In this document: in pieces, positions 22,851 to 34,352 of the stretch
How the letters are laid out: each line of letters opens with the position of its first letter
Numbering within the stretch: the first letter of the stretch is position 1
From: Leptodactylus fallax
Lineage: Eukaryota; Chordata; Amphibia; Anura; Leptodactylidae
Direction: 5' to 3'
Length of the DNA stretch: 64,000 nucleotides
Assembly: GCA_947044405.1 (NCBI GenBank)
Contig: CAMRHE010000054.1
Span: forward strand, 6,401,501 to 6,465,500
Notes under the pieces: generated by a model
The model's database searches: none
What the model was told of the DNA's origin: nothing
The model's input: the letters and a program-made list of their open reading frames with translations, nothing else
Program-made: the position numbers and the translations under genes

Positions 22851-24420
22851 CAGAGCCAGTTTTAGACAAACTGTGGCCCTGGGCAAAATTAAAAGCGGGG
22901 CCCCAAATGCTGATATATCAACAACGCCATCATATTTCTAGTTGCAGCCCCTTTCTGCCCCCAAAAGAGTAACAATCATCCCATCTTATGCCCACACACA
23001 ATTCAAATAACCACCTTTGTACTGCCTAATAGATTTTTGCACCCCCTCATCAGTTATTATAGCGCCTCATTATAAATAATAGACACTGTTTATAAACAGT
23101 GACCCATATCAGTAATAGTTCCCCCTTATCAGTAATAGCCCCCTCATAAATAATAGCGCTCCAATATAAATAGTCCTCCTTATTAATAATAACCCTCTCA
23201 TGAATAATAGTTCACCATATAAATAATACTCCACATTATCAATATTAGCCCTCTTATAAATAATAGCCATCTTATAAATAATAGCTTCATTAACAATACC
23301 CTCCTTATAAAGTTTCCCCCTTATAAATAAAAATGACTACATAATAAAGGCCGCCTCCATATATATAATGTCCCCCCCTTATTATATGCCTATTATAAAT
23401 AGTTCTTCCCTTATAAATAATGGCCCATCTTGTATATTTCCCCATTATAATAGCCCCCCTCATATATATAATAATTTTCTCTTATAATAGCCCCTTTATA
23501 TTTAATAGTTTCCTTCCTTATAAATAATAGCCCCCTTATATATAACAGTCTCCCCCTTATAACAATCCACCTTATATAATAGTTCCCCTCCTATAATAGC
23601 CCCTTATATATAATAGTCTCCCCCTTATAAATAACAGTTCCCCGTTTATATATAACAGACTCTTCCTTATATATAATAGTTCCTCCCTTACACATAATAG
23701 CCCCTTATATATAAGTCTCCCCCTTATAACAGCCCCCTTATATATAATAGTTCCTCCTTATAATAGCTCCCTTATATATAATAGTTCCTCTCCTATAATA
23801 GCCCGCCCTTATAATAGTCCCTTACATATAACAATCTCCCCTCTTATAACAGCCCCCTTATATATAATAGATCCCCCTTATAATAGTTCCCTTATATATA
23901 ACAGTTCCTCTCCTATAATAGCCCCCTTATATATAACAGTCCCCCCTTATAATAGCCCTCTTTATATATAATAGTTCCTCCACTATAGTAGCCCACCTTA
24001 TATATAACGGTTACCCCTTATAATAGCCCCCCTTATATATAATTATTCCTCTCTTATAACAGCCCTCCTTATATAAAACAGTTCCTCCATTATAAATAAT
24101 AGCCCCCTTATATATGTCTCCCCCTTATATATAATAGTTCCTTTATAATAGCCCTCCTTATATATAATAGTCCCCCCTTATAATAGCTCCCTTTTTATCA
24201 TAGTTTCTCTCTTATAATAGCCCCACTTATTTGTAATAGTTCGCCTCTTTAAGGGGGGCTATTATAAGGAGGTACAGGATTTCTAGAAATGAGGCGCCAC
24301 CATGAGACTGAACAGACACAGGTGGGGACAACGGGGTGCTGGGAACAGGTGAGTATGCTATTTTTTATATTTTTTAATTTGACACCTCCCTGGCAGCCGC
24401 CATATTTGTCGCTCCAATTT
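22851..24420 (+). mobile_element. hAT-like element with degenerate minisatellite interior
   Basis: Begins CAGAGCCAGTTTTAGACA, then CAAAATTAAAAGCGGGGCCC, the inverted counterpart of 500-715. From about 23040 to 24260 it is a degenerate array of units like CCTTATATATAATAGTTCCT alternating with CTTATAATAGCCC. After the array comes a GC-rich segment ending in AACAGGTGAGTATGC, wording shared by several hAT-like elements here. The right terminus is uncertain: MITEs follow, and a different hAT end occurs at 26616. Confidence 0.55.
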
Positions 24421-24434
24421 ATGGACAACCTCTT

Positions 24435-25030
24435 TTAAAGAGGACCTTTCATGTCCTCATGTATATGCGGTTTTACATACCTCTAGAAAGTCAACAGTGC
24501 GCTGAATTCAGCGCACTGTTGGCTTTCCCGTTATGTGCCCCAGGGCTAGAGATATCGGCGGTCTTAGTTTCACCGTCCAACGTCAGAAGGGCGTTCCTGA
24601 CAGTCTACCTGGGCTGTGAGGAACACCCCCCTTAGTGTACTTGTCTATAGACTTGTACTGGGGGGGGCGTTCCTCACAGCTCAGTGTCATTGCTGGGCTG
24701 TAAGGAACGCCCCCTCTGACAGTACAGAGCTATGGATGAGTACAGTCAGGGAGGGCGTTCCTTACCGCCCAGTGATGACGCTGAGCTGTGAGAAACGCCC
24801 CCCAGTACAGGGCTATGGACGAGTACTGTCAGTGAGGGCGTTCCTCACAGCCCAGCTAGACTGTCAGGAATGCCCTTCCGACAGTGGGCTGAGATCGGTA
24901 ATGGCACCAATATCTCCAGCCCCGGGGCACATAACTGGAAAGCTGGCAGTACGCTGAACTCAGCGCACTGTTGACTTTCTAGAGGTATATAAAACCACAT
25001 GTGCCTGAGGACATGAAAGGTCCTCTTTAA
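24435..25030 (+). mobile_element. TTAA MITE, complete copy (AAAGAGGACCTTTCATG family)
   Basis: TTAA at 24435-24438 and 25027-25030. The ends AAGAGGACCTTTCATGTCCT and AGGACATGAAAGGTCCTCTT are inverted copies. The interior holds a 30-bp perfect palindrome at 24492-24521 centred on AATT, and repeated GGGCGTTCCT/AGGAACGCCC modules. Related copies: 2597-2830, 37939-38361, a lone end at 36472-36491, and the inverted duplicate at 30175-30699. The long open frames here are incidental. Confidence 0.88.
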
Positions 25031-25855
25031 GGGATTATCTGGGCCAAATTTTTTTATGGCCACTTCACTGGTCCCCCCATACAGTGGCCTCTTCACTGGT
25101 CCCCCATACTGTATGGGGAAAAGTGATGGGGCCATTATATTGTGTGGGGCAGTGATGGGGGCTGACATTCTGCGGGGGGGAGATTAAACTGAGTGCGGCA
25201 TATTAAAGGTGTTGTCCAGGGTTAATCTTTTTTATGGCCCATGCTCAGGATAGGTCATAAATGCGTGATCGGTAAGGGGCTGACACAGCCCCATCAGCTG
25301 TACGGAGCCACTTCCGACGCCCGTTCTGTACACAACACAGGGCAGGAAGCAGAAAGCTCCCTCCACTGTATAGTAGCCTGGCGTTTCCACTGCAGCTCAG
25401 CTCCCACTAACTTCAATAAGTGCTGAGATGCAGTGAAGGTGCCCGGCTCCTATACAGTGGACAGAGCTTTCTACTTCCGGCCCAATATTGTATACAGGAC
25501 GGGCGGGGAAGTGGCTCCATACAGCTGATCGGTCCAGGGTTTGTCCCCTTACAGATCAGGTATTTATGGCCTATCCTGAGGATAAGTCATAACAAATTAT
25601 GCCTGGACAACCCCTTTAATATACCCCCTAAAGCGCCACACTTTAAAGAGGTAGTCCAGTATAATTTTTTTCTTTTATAATTAGTCCGGGGGAGGTGAAC
25701 GCCCCCCCCCCAAAAAAAAACATACTAAACATACTCACCTGTCCTCGGTGTCCTCCCAGCATGGTCCGATCCTGCAGCTCCTCTGTCTTCTTTTCCCGGA
25801 AGTCCTCACTGCCTGTGACGTCCCAGGTCCCTTCTTTTAGGCCGCTAATTGGCCT
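24505..25855 (+). repeat. Source arm of a 1.35-kb near-identical inverted repeat
   Basis: This segment recurs as a reverse complement at 29351-30699 with only scattered differences. Examples are a GGGG/GGCT change near 25180 and a C/A change near 25291. It includes most of the MITE at 24435-25030, the whole MITE at 25203-25619 and the left part of the MITE starting at 25643. Because it carries these elements as a block, the duplication is segmental and not the result of independent insertions. Confidence 0.93.
25203..25619. mobile_element. TTAA MITE (AAAGGTGTTGTCCAGG family)
   Basis: TTAA at 25203-25206 and 25616-25619. The left end reads AAGGTGTTGTCCAGGGTTAA and the right end TGCCTGGACAACCCCTT, forming inverted repeats. 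A further inverted pair, GGATAGGTCATAAATGCGTG and ATTTATGGCCTATCCTGAG, lies inside. No coding capacity. Confidence 0.85.
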
Positions 25856-26040
25856 CGGGGTCACATGACATCACAGATAGTCATGTGCAGAGGGAAGAAA
25901 ACAACAGAGCTGCATGACTGAATCGCGCTGGGAGACACTGAGAAAAGGAGAGAAAGTTTGGGGTTTGTTTTTGTTTTTTTTCACCTGCCCCGGTGTAATT
26001 AAAAAAAAAGGAAAAAAAATGTTATCCTGGACAACCCCAT
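25643..26040. mobile_element. Third adjacent TTAA-type MITE
   Basis: Left end TTTAAAGAGGTAGTCCAGTA; right region TTATCCTGGACAACCCCATT near 26018-26037 is an inverted relative. The middle contains TACTCACCTGTCC and a GC-rich hairpin-prone segment. The right TTAA is not preserved (it reads CCATTACTG), so the boundary is approximate. Confidence 0.6.
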
Positions 26041-26616
26041 TACTGTACCCCAGGCTATTGGCCTCCATCACTGCCCCCCCCCACAATATAATGGCGCAAT
26101 CAATGGCCCCCATACAGTATAGGGGACACTGTATGGGAGGGAATAGTGAAGGGGCCACTGTATGGGAGGGAATAGTGAAAGGGCCAATGTATGGGGGGGA
26201 GGAATATTGAAGGGGCCACTGTGAGTAAGTTGTACTTACCTTTCACACTGCTGATCTGGGCTGCTATGCAGAAACCTGCCGCCTCACACAGCGTCAGTAC
26301 GTCAGTGATGCTTGCAGCAACAAGCTACAACTGGATTGGTTCTAACGGCTGCCCATCAGAATCCAGGCTACAGGGGGAGGGCCCATAAGAAGGTAGGGAC
26401 AGTCTCCCGCCGCTGCACTACGCCGGCAGCCAGCCATCTTTAATCATTACAATGTTGCCTGCTGGGGCTGGATCGGTATGGTAAGGGTCCAGATCAGGCC
26501 CCTGACCATCCCGATCGGGCCCCTGACCAATGCATTTGCATTGGCAAAATGAGGATTAATAGTCAAGGCCCATCAGGGGATTCACCGGTTCCCCGGTGGG
26601 CCAGTCCGACCCTAGT
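26041..26616 (-). mobile_element. hAT-like right-end region with short tandem modules
   Basis: Three imperfect copies of a GTATGGGAGGGAATAGTGAA unit occur at 26130-26220. A GC-rich end module finishes in GGTGGGCCAGTCCGACCCTA, whose reverse complement resembles the hAT end CAGGGTCGGACTGGCC and the end at 1-55. No matching left terminus or 8-bp duplication could be paired with it. Confidence 0.45.
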
Positions 26617-27653
26617 ACCAACACTTCCTCCCAGCTAGATTAGAATAGCCTAGATGGTGGGCAATTTGTCAAAACAACCATCCTGCTTCTCTCAATCCAA
26701 TGATGTACCCTGTGTCAAAGTCTGTCAATTGGGCAAACATGTCTTTGAATGCATCACGGAGGCATGTCTAGCAGTCAACAATCTCTCATCAAGAGGTACA
26801 ATACTCAAAAGTAACCTCTGGGAGCCTTTTTATAGGTTAGCAAGGAAGCACTTTTATGCCCTCTAGTGGCAAAACCCAGTGTCTAATCAAACCACACACC
26901 GATATTCATTTACATATCTAACCGAGACATAACTGCCTGCCATGTTTTGCAGCAATCTGACGTTTCCATCTGAATTTTTTTGTCACAAAGTGCATGTCCT
27001 GCAAGGTCCTATTTCTGAGTGAGAGAGAGACAGTTGTAGTGCAGATTCTCCTCTACTCACTTTGAGCAGTGTATTGCAGGTAGTCTCCACTCACCAGCTC
27101 AGAGAAGAATGGAAACTATAGATACAGCATGAAGAGGGGGAAACTGCTAAAAACTGCAGAATATCAATCATAAAATGAACAAAAATAATGTTGCACCTCA
27201 AGTACACAAACATAGCAACTTATCCTGAAAAGTCAAATGAAAAAGCTTCTATAACTTTTAAATAAATCTGCATTTTTAAAGAAAGTATGATGCTTTTTCC
27301 CATTTCAAATGCCTTATGAGGTATGCTGAGTTCAAGTCTGTATTAGATACTGTAGTGCTTAACAAGGCGTGTGGTGAGGCTTTGAAGACAACTTGTGTAA
27401 TGAATTGAACTAATGGAGGGTTGCCGCATTCGCATTGATTGACTGACTGTCAGGTATGCATATTGAATTTGATGAATTAACCAAGTACCCCCAGAATAAA
27501 AGCAAGCTAGTTCAATGAGTTTCATAAATGTTTGGCACTCTCATAGGTCAAACGCAAATCATACATGTGTGCAGTACAGAGCATGACACCATGTCATTTT
27601 CTAAAGTCAAAGTATATGCAGTTCATATTATGAAATCTGGTTGCAGATTCTCT
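26617..27653. other. No recognised feature
   Basis: AT-rich DNA with no recognised coding frame or repeat. Confidence 0.5.
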
Positions 27654-28526
27654 TTAACCACTTCCATACCAGATGCTTTACCCCCCTTCCAGTCCAGGCA
27701 CATTTTCAAGTTTTTTGTGTGTGTGGTTTGAGGGCTATAACACTTTTATCATTTGCGTTATTCAACTAATTTCTGCGTTTTTTTTCGGTGGCAATAGGGC
27801 TTTATTTTTATGTTTTTAATTTTGCATGTGTTTTAATTTTTTTATATCCTGGAAAATATAAACAAAAGAGGAGGGAAAAAGTGTCCGTTTTTCACTTTTC
27901 ATTTTTTTTTTTGTATCTAATAACACAGTCCTACTAAAAAACTTTTTAAAATAGTTTTTACTCTCTGTTACGGTAATTTTTATTTTGTATGGTGTTGTTG
28001 GGGGGTGGGTCTATAACCTTTAATAAGGGCATTATTGATGTATTATTTTATTTATTTTTTTAATTATTTTATTTACATTTTTTTTTTTACTTTTCTATAA
28101 TATTTTTTTTTTTTTTTTTTTTACATTGTGTCCCCATAAGGGCATAATAGACCTCTGGGGACATCTGATCACTTTTTTTTTTTTTTTGGGGGAGGCTGAT
28201 TTCCCCTGTAACTAGGGCTAGTACATTTAGCCCCAGTACCTTGCAGATGCTGCAACCGGTGGATCACATGACCGTCAGAGGGTGGCCGCAAGATGGCGGC
28301 GCCCATAGCGCTGTATACACAGCGATCGGGAAGGCAGGGAAGGTAATAAACTTTTCCTGTCTTCTCTCTGGGAGCTCCGGCTGAAGTTACAGCTGGCTCC
28401 CAGTTTCAGTAGCTGCACGATCTCGTGCAGCTGCTGATTTCTGCTTGGACATCCCGTACGTCCTTGCAGAAATAGACAATCACCACTTGGACGTATATAC
28501 TCTATGGGCGGTACGGAAGTGGTTAA
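27654..28526. mobile_element. TTAA-flanked non-autonomous transposon with CCACTTCC ends
   Basis: TTAA followed by CCACTTCCATACC on the left and GGTACGGAAGTGG followed by TTAA on the right give a 13-bp TIR with one mismatch and an exact TTAA duplication. The interior is very T-rich on the left and GC-rich on the right (28250-28500). No transposase. A Kolobok- or piggyBac-type origin is inferred from the duplication. Confidence 0.85.
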
Positions 28527-28922
28527 ACTTATCTGTATTTTAACATAAAAAGCACATAGTACATTCTAATGTTTTTTCTTCAATTCAAGTTTTCCATTAA
28601 AATCTGTTTAGGTCATTTACCATGTACCTGGTGACCTATAAGCAGTTTACGGCGGCACTGTTCAAATTCCCAAAAGTGACACATGCACAATCTGGAAATT
28701 ACTTCTACAACAAAACACAAGGAAAGATACTTCATGGTCGACTCAACATACATTTAACACTATTTGCTAAGAAAAATATATCACAATTTTACTGCATCTT
28801 TGCATTATCCCATAAATTATTTTCTGCTCACTTACTCAATACTGTAGTTATAGCAGTAATGTACATTATGTTATTAGTCTTGGCATGGAATGGCACATTT
28901 TTTTTATCTTGAGTAAAAAAAT
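28527..28922. other. No recognised feature
   Basis: A 96-codon open frame at 28622-28912 shows a hydrophobic C-terminus but no motif I know. Without homologues I do not call it a gene. Confidence 0.4.
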
Positions 28923-29341
28923 AATTTCATTAACACAAATATGGATAAAACACAACATTTATGTCTTATAACATTTATAAATACGTTATCCTAAAATTTA
29001 TGGCACACCATGTACTGTAAGGGATGCAGGTTTATAGTTAAAGTTAATTTAAGTAGAGCTATAGCTAGACTTTCCTTTACCTGGGGCAAAGGCTCAATTT
29101 ACTACTTTTCTTCTATATCTAAATACATAAAAGTAGCTTGCTGGCGCCCTCCTGACAACCAGCCCCGGTGACCACCCACAGCTACACCTGCCGTTCAAAT
29201 TCCTAACTTAGAATTAAAGAATAGAATATTATATGCTCTTCCTTACTTCATTTTAGTATAGGGGAGCAGTAGCGTAATTACTAACCCACTGGGCCCCTGC
29301 TGCGTTTTTTTTTTTTTTTTAAATAGGCTGTTACCTGCTGG
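28923..29341 (+). repeat. Direct repeat D1 flanking the inverted insertion
   Basis: Near-identical to 30696-31116. It begins AATTTCATTAACACAAATAT and runs through the 5' end of a hAT element (CAGTAGCGTAATTACTAACC at 29267) to CTGTTACCTGCT. Differences are minor, including the T-run length near 29305 and an extra G in the second copy at 30856. Confidence 0.95.
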
Positions 29342-29350
29342 GGTTACTCC

Positions 29351-30699
29351 AGGCCAATTAGCGGCCTAAAAGAAGGGACCTGGGACGTCACAGGCAGTGA
29401 GGACTTCCGGGAAAAGAAGACAGAGGAGCTGCAGGATCGGACCATGCTGGGAGGACACCGAGGACAGGTGAGTATGTTTAGTATGTTTTTTTTTTTGGGG
29501 GGCGTTCACCTCCCCCGGACTAATTATAAAAGAAAAAAAATTATACTGGACTACCTCTTTAAAGTGTGGCGCTTTAGGGGGTATATTAAAGGGGTTGTCC
29601 AGGCATAATTTGTTATGACTTATCCTCAGGATAGGCCATAAATACCTGATCTGTAAGGGGACAAACCCTGGACCGATCAGCTGTATGGAGCCACTTCCCC
29701 GCCCGTCTTGTATACAATATTGGGCCGGAAGTAGAAAGCTCTGTCCACTGTATAGGAGCCGGGCACCTTCACTGCATCTCAGCACTTATTGAAGTTAGTG
29801 GGAGCTGAGCTGCAGTGGAAACGCCAGGCTACTATACAGTGGAGGGAGCTTTCTGCTTCCTGCCCTGTGTTGTGTACAGAACGGGCGTCGGAAGTGGCTC
29901 CGTACAGCTGATGGGTCTGTGTCAGCCCCTTACCGATCACGCATTTATGGCCTATCCTGAGCATGGGCCATAAAAAAGATTAACCCTGGACAACACCTTT
30001 AATATGCCGCACTCAGTTTAATCTCCAGCCCGCAGAATGTCAGCCCCCATCACTGCCCCACACAATATAATGGCCCCATCACTTTTCCCCATACAGTATG
30101 GGGGACCAGTGAAGAGGCCACTGTATGGGGGGACCAGTGAAGTGGCCATAAAAAAATTTGGCCCAGATAACCCCTTAAAGAGGACCTTTCATGTCCTCAG
30201 GCACATGTGGTTTTATATACCTCTAGAAAGTCAACAGTGCGCTGAGTTCAGCGTACTGCCAGCTTTCCAGTTATGTGCCCCGGGGCTGGAGATATTGGTG
30301 CCATTACCGATCTCAGCCCACTGTCGGAAGGGCATTCCTGACAGTCTAGCTGGGCTGTGAGGAACGCCCTCACTGACAGTACTCGTCCATAGCCCTGTAC
30401 TGGGGGGCGTTTCTCACAGCTCAGCGTCATCACTGGGCGGTAAGGAACGCCCTCCCTGACTGTACTCATCCATAGCTCTGTACTGTCAGAGGGGGCGTTC
30501 CTTACAGCCCAGCAATGACACTGAGCTGTGAGGAACGCCCCCCCAGTACAAGTCTATAGACAAGTACACTAAGGGGGGTGTTCCTCACAGCCCAGGTAGA
30601 CTGTCAGGAACGCCCTTCTGACGTTGGACGGTGAAACTAAGACCGCCGATATCTCTAGCCCTGGGGCACATAACGGGAAAGCCAACAGTGCGCTGAATT
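29351..30699 (-). repeat. Inverted copy of 24505-25855
   Basis: Reverse complement of the source arm with very high identity over about 1.35 kb. It carries a part of one TTAA MITE, a complete second one and a truncated third. It is bounded by D1 on the left and D2 on the right. The open frames at 29366-29964 and 30037-30469 are mirror images of those in the source arm and are not genes. Confidence 0.95.
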
Positions 30700-31116
30700 T
30701 CATTAACACAAATATGGATAAAACACAACATTTATGTCTTATAACATTTATAAATACGTTATCCTAAAATTTATGGCACACCATGTACTGTAAGGGATGC
30801 AGGTTTATAGTTAAAGTTAATTTAAGTAGAGCTATAGCTAGACTTTCCTTTACCTTGGGGCAAAGGCTCAATTTACTACTTTTCTTCTATATCTAAATAC
30901 ATAAAAGTAGCTTGCTGGCGCCCTCCTGACAACCAGCCCCAGTGACCACCCACAGCTACACCTGCCGTTCAAATTCCTAACTTAGAATTAAAGAATAGAA
31001 TATTATATGCTCTTCCTTACTTCATTTTAGTATAGGGGAGCAGTAGCGTAATTACTAACCCACTGGGCCCCTGCTGCGTTTTGTTTTTTTTTTAAATAGG
31101 CTGTTACCTGCTGGAG
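30696..31116 (+). repeat. Direct repeat D2 flanking the inverted insertion
   Basis: Second copy of 28923-29341. Unlike D1 it continues without a break into the full hAT element starting at 31041, so D2 carries the original right-hand context and D1 the truncated one. The overlap AATT joins it to the inverted arm. Confidence 0.95.
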
Positions 31117-31436
31117 TAACCCCAGCAGGTAATGAGCTCTATTTAGTTACCAATCCCCATTCCTGCTCATGGCCGCCTCGGCTTCCCCTTCAGCCCTCTG
31201 GGGGGGGGGGGGGGGTCCATGCATCCCATATCACGTCACTGACACTGATCAGGGCCACCTGGAGGGCAGAAGGGGAAGCAGAGGAGGCTATGAGCAGGAG
31301 CGGGGATTGGTAAGTAAGACCACAGGCCCGCAGCAAGAGTATTTGTTGGGCGAATCCCGCAAGATTTAGCTCTTGAGGTTCGCCTGGCGGTTCCATTCAG
31401 ACTGAACACGTCCAAACTGAAACTGCTATTATTATT

Positions 31437-32045
31437 ATGTGTGGAGAGGCCACTATGGGACATTATGCTGTGGAAAGGGGCAACTATGGGACATTATACT
31501 CTATGGAGGGGTCGCTATGAGACATTATACTGTGTGCAGGGGCCTCTATGGGACATTATACTGTGTGGAGGTGCAACTATGGGACATTATACTGTGCGGA
31601 GGGGCCACTATGAAACATTATACTGTGTGAAGTGTCCACTTTGGAACATTTTAATGTGTGCAGGGGCCACTATGGGATATTATAATGTGTGAAGTGGCCA
31701 CTATGGGACATTATACTGTGTGGAGGGGTCACTATGGGACATGATACTGTGTGCAGGGGCCTCTATGGGACATTATACTATGTGGAGGGGCCACCATGAG
31801 ACATTATACTGAGTGGAGGGGCAACTATGTGACATTATACTGTGTGGAGGGGCTGCTATGGAACATTATACTGTGTAGAGGGGCCACTATGGGATATTAT
31901 ACTGTGTAGAGCGACCACTATGTTACATTATACTGTGTGGAGGGGCCTCTATGGAACATTATACTTTGTGGAGGGGCCGCTATGGGGCATTATACAGTGT
32001 GGAGAAGCTGCTATGGGACATTATACTATGTGGAGGTGCCACTAC
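31437..32045 (+). repeat. About 31-bp minisatellite, block 1
   Basis: About twenty units of the form CTATGGGACATTATACTGTG followed by TGGAGGGGCCA. Unit divergence is low to moderate. Open frames through it translate as repeated GTLYCVEGPLWDIILCGG-like peptides and are artefacts of the repeat. Confidence 0.95.
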
Positions 32046-33483
32046 TTTCTGGACACCACAATATACATCAAAGACCACCGGCTACTCACATCAATATACC
32101 ACAAACCCACAGACAGAACGGCCTACCTGAGAAACGACAGCTTCCACCCCAAGCACACAAGACAATCTATTATCTACAGCCAGGCTATACGATACAATCG
32201 TATTTGCTCCGACAAAGCAGACCTGGACAAGTACCTCCTGGATCTGAAGATGAAATTTCTCCGATTGGGATACAAACCAAAAGTGACAGACAACCAATTA
32301 AACAAAGCGGCAGCCATTAACAGAGACATATCACAAGGCATTATGGGAAAGGAGCTGGGGAGCTCATGCGCCCTCTATTGGATGTAACAGATCCTCAATT
32401 TGCTTTTGACTCACCGAGCCTTGAGACAGCAAAAGGGATCTTAGCCAAACCAATTTCACTTATCTGCTCACATATAGACAGTCTGCTCACATATAGAGAG
32501 ACCCAGAAAGAAGCCCGAGTGCCCCTAGTTGTCACCTACAACCCACAGCTGGAAATCCTACGAAGGATTGCCAAGGATCTCCAACCTGTGCTACATAGGG
32601 ATAACAGACTCAAGGACATATTTCCAGTCCCCCCTCTCCTTTCCTTTCGACAACCACCAAACCTGAGGCGTATTATTGTCCGGAGTGCCCTGAAGGCCAC
32701 AACTGAAAATGGCACCTCACCTTGCCTACATAAAAGGTGCATGACCTGCAAGCACATCCACACCGCTGACAGTGTACCTATCCCACAGTCACAACAGGTG
32801 CACAGAATTAGGGGGGCATTCTCCTGCAGGTCTTCCAATGTGGTGTACCTCATAATGTGTGCGCAATGTCCCACCACAGGCCTCTATGTGGGGGAAACAG
32901 GGCAGAGACTTAGTCAGCGAATGAACTCACACAGGTCCAATATTAATAACAGCAGAACCGATCTCCCAGTGGCCGCACATTTCTCCGGAGAAAACCACTC
33001 TATTGAAGATTTGCGGGTTGTGGTTTTAATGGGACAGTTTAAGACGCAGGAGGAAAGAAAACAATGGGAGTACAAATTTATGCAAAAATTTAAAACTCTG
33101 CAATTTGGACTTAATATTCATGCCAGCTTCATGTCACACTATGTATGAACTGTGAGGGTCACAAATCACCACCTGATAGCAAACAGATAACAGATCCCTC
33201 TGTCACGCACCACAACTTTCCAGATTGTTTTTTTTTTTACCTGTTGTAAATAACTTCTGTACTTAGATTGCATTTTGTTTTGGTTTTTTTTAAGGACTCT
33301 AAAATCCTTTGAAGAACATGTGTATAAAAATCTGTGAATTTTCAGTTCTTGTATAACACCATGTCTGATGAAGGAAGCTTGTGCTGAGTAAATATACTCA
33401 GTTAGCCTCTGAAAGGTATCGCCTGATTTCTTCACTCTTCCACTACTTTCAATGGCTAACACGGTACAACATTATACTACTAT
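32046..33483 (+). mobile_element. Penelope-like retroelement, 5'-truncated
   Basis: Contains the C-terminal part of the RT region, a Cys/His linker and a GIY-YIG endonuclease, followed by about 330 bp of tail matching the tails at 5283-5605. It lies inside minisatellite units, so any target duplication cannot be told from neighbouring repeat units. The catalytic RT palm is missing. Confidence 0.88.
32049..33148 (+). pseudogene. Penelope-like RT C-terminus plus GIY-YIG endonuclease
   Basis: Penelope proteins fuse an RT to a GIY-YIG nuclease that nicks the target. The first segment starts FLDTTIYIKDHRLLTSIYHK and PTDRTAYL, wording found after the Penelope RT palm. A frameshift near 32340-32385 moves the rest to another frame. 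The second segment has RRIAKDLQPVLHRDNRLKDI, a zinc-binding linker CLHKRCMTCKHI, then the GIY-YIG core VVYLIMCAQCPTTGLYVGET with GQRLSQRMNSHR. It ends EERKQWEYKFMQKF and a stop near 33148. Only the frameshift and the missing 5' part disable it; the nuclease part is otherwise open. Confidence 0.88.
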
Positions 33484-34328
33484 CAACTTGGGAGATGCCA
33501 CTAAGACATATTATACTGTATGTAGGGGCTGCTATGGGACATTATACTGTGTGCAGGGGCCGCTATGGGACATTATACTGTGTTGAGGCCACTATGCGAC
33601 ATTATACTGTGTGGAAGGAATACTATCTTGACATTATATTGTGTGGAGAGGCCGCAATGGAACATTATACTGTGTGGAAGGGCCGCTATGGGACATTATA
33701 CTGTGTTGAAGGGCGGCTATGTGATATTATACTATGTGAAGGGGTTGCTATGGGACATTATACTGTGTGGAGGGGATATTATGTGACATTATATTGTGTG
33801 GAGGGGCCGCCGTGGGACATTATACTATGTGGAGAGGCCGCTATGGGACATTATACTGTGTGGAGGGGCCTCTATGGGACATTATACTGTGTGGAGGGGC
33901 CACTATGGGATTTTATACTGTGTGGAGGGGATACTATGTGACATTATACCATGTGGAGGGACCACTATGGGACATTATACTGTGTGGAGGGGATGCTATG
34001 TGACATTATACTGTATGGAGAGGCCACTATGAGACATTATACTGTGTGGAGGGGCCTCTATGGGACATTATACTGTGTGGAGGGGCTGCTATGGCACATT
34101 ATACTGTGTGGAGGGGATACTATGTGACATTATACCGTGTGGAGGGACCACTATGGGACATTATACTGTGTGGAGGGGATGCAATGTGACATTATACTGT
34201 GTGGAGAGGCCACTATGAGACATTATACTGTGTGAAGGGGCCACTATGATACATTTTACTGAGTGCAGAAGCCACTATAGGACATTATACTGCGTGGAAA
34301 GATCGCTGTGAGACATTATACTGTGTGG
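33484..34328 (+). repeat. About 31-bp minisatellite, block 2
   Basis: Continuation of the array of block 1 (CATTATACTGTGTGGAGGGG units, with ATACTATGTGA and CCACTATGGGA variants), resumed after the Penelope insertion. Confidence 0.95.
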
Positions 34329-34352
34329 AATAATAATAATAATAATAATAAT
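34329..34352. repeat. (AAT)n microsatellite at LINE 3' end
   Basis: Eight AAT units. They form the terminal repeat tail of the LINE on the minus strand. Confidence 0.9.

Noticed and set aside
24616..26388. Open frames of 60-113 codons, identical at two places in the window
   Set aside because: The identity comes from the inverted segmental duplication; the frames lie in MITEs and lack any domain.
22851..26616. One single hAT element from 22851 to 26616
   Set aside because: The two termini differ (CAGAGCCAG against CAGGGTCGG) and the flanking 8-mers do not match, so they may belong to separate elements.
28622..28912. Possible small host membrane protein (96 codons)
   Set aside because: No homology, no splice context and no codon signal that I can see. 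Retained only as a note.
31439..34032. Several open frames of 60-186 codons with repeated Gly-His-Tyr-Thr-Val-like peptides
   Set aside because: They are translations of the roughly 31-bp minisatellite, open in several frames at once. Only the Penelope part (32049-33148) is real coding sequence.
31437..34328. Regularly spaced repeats resembling a CRISPR array
   Set aside because: The units are contiguous without unique spacers, in a eukaryotic genome inside a hAT element. It is a minisatellite.
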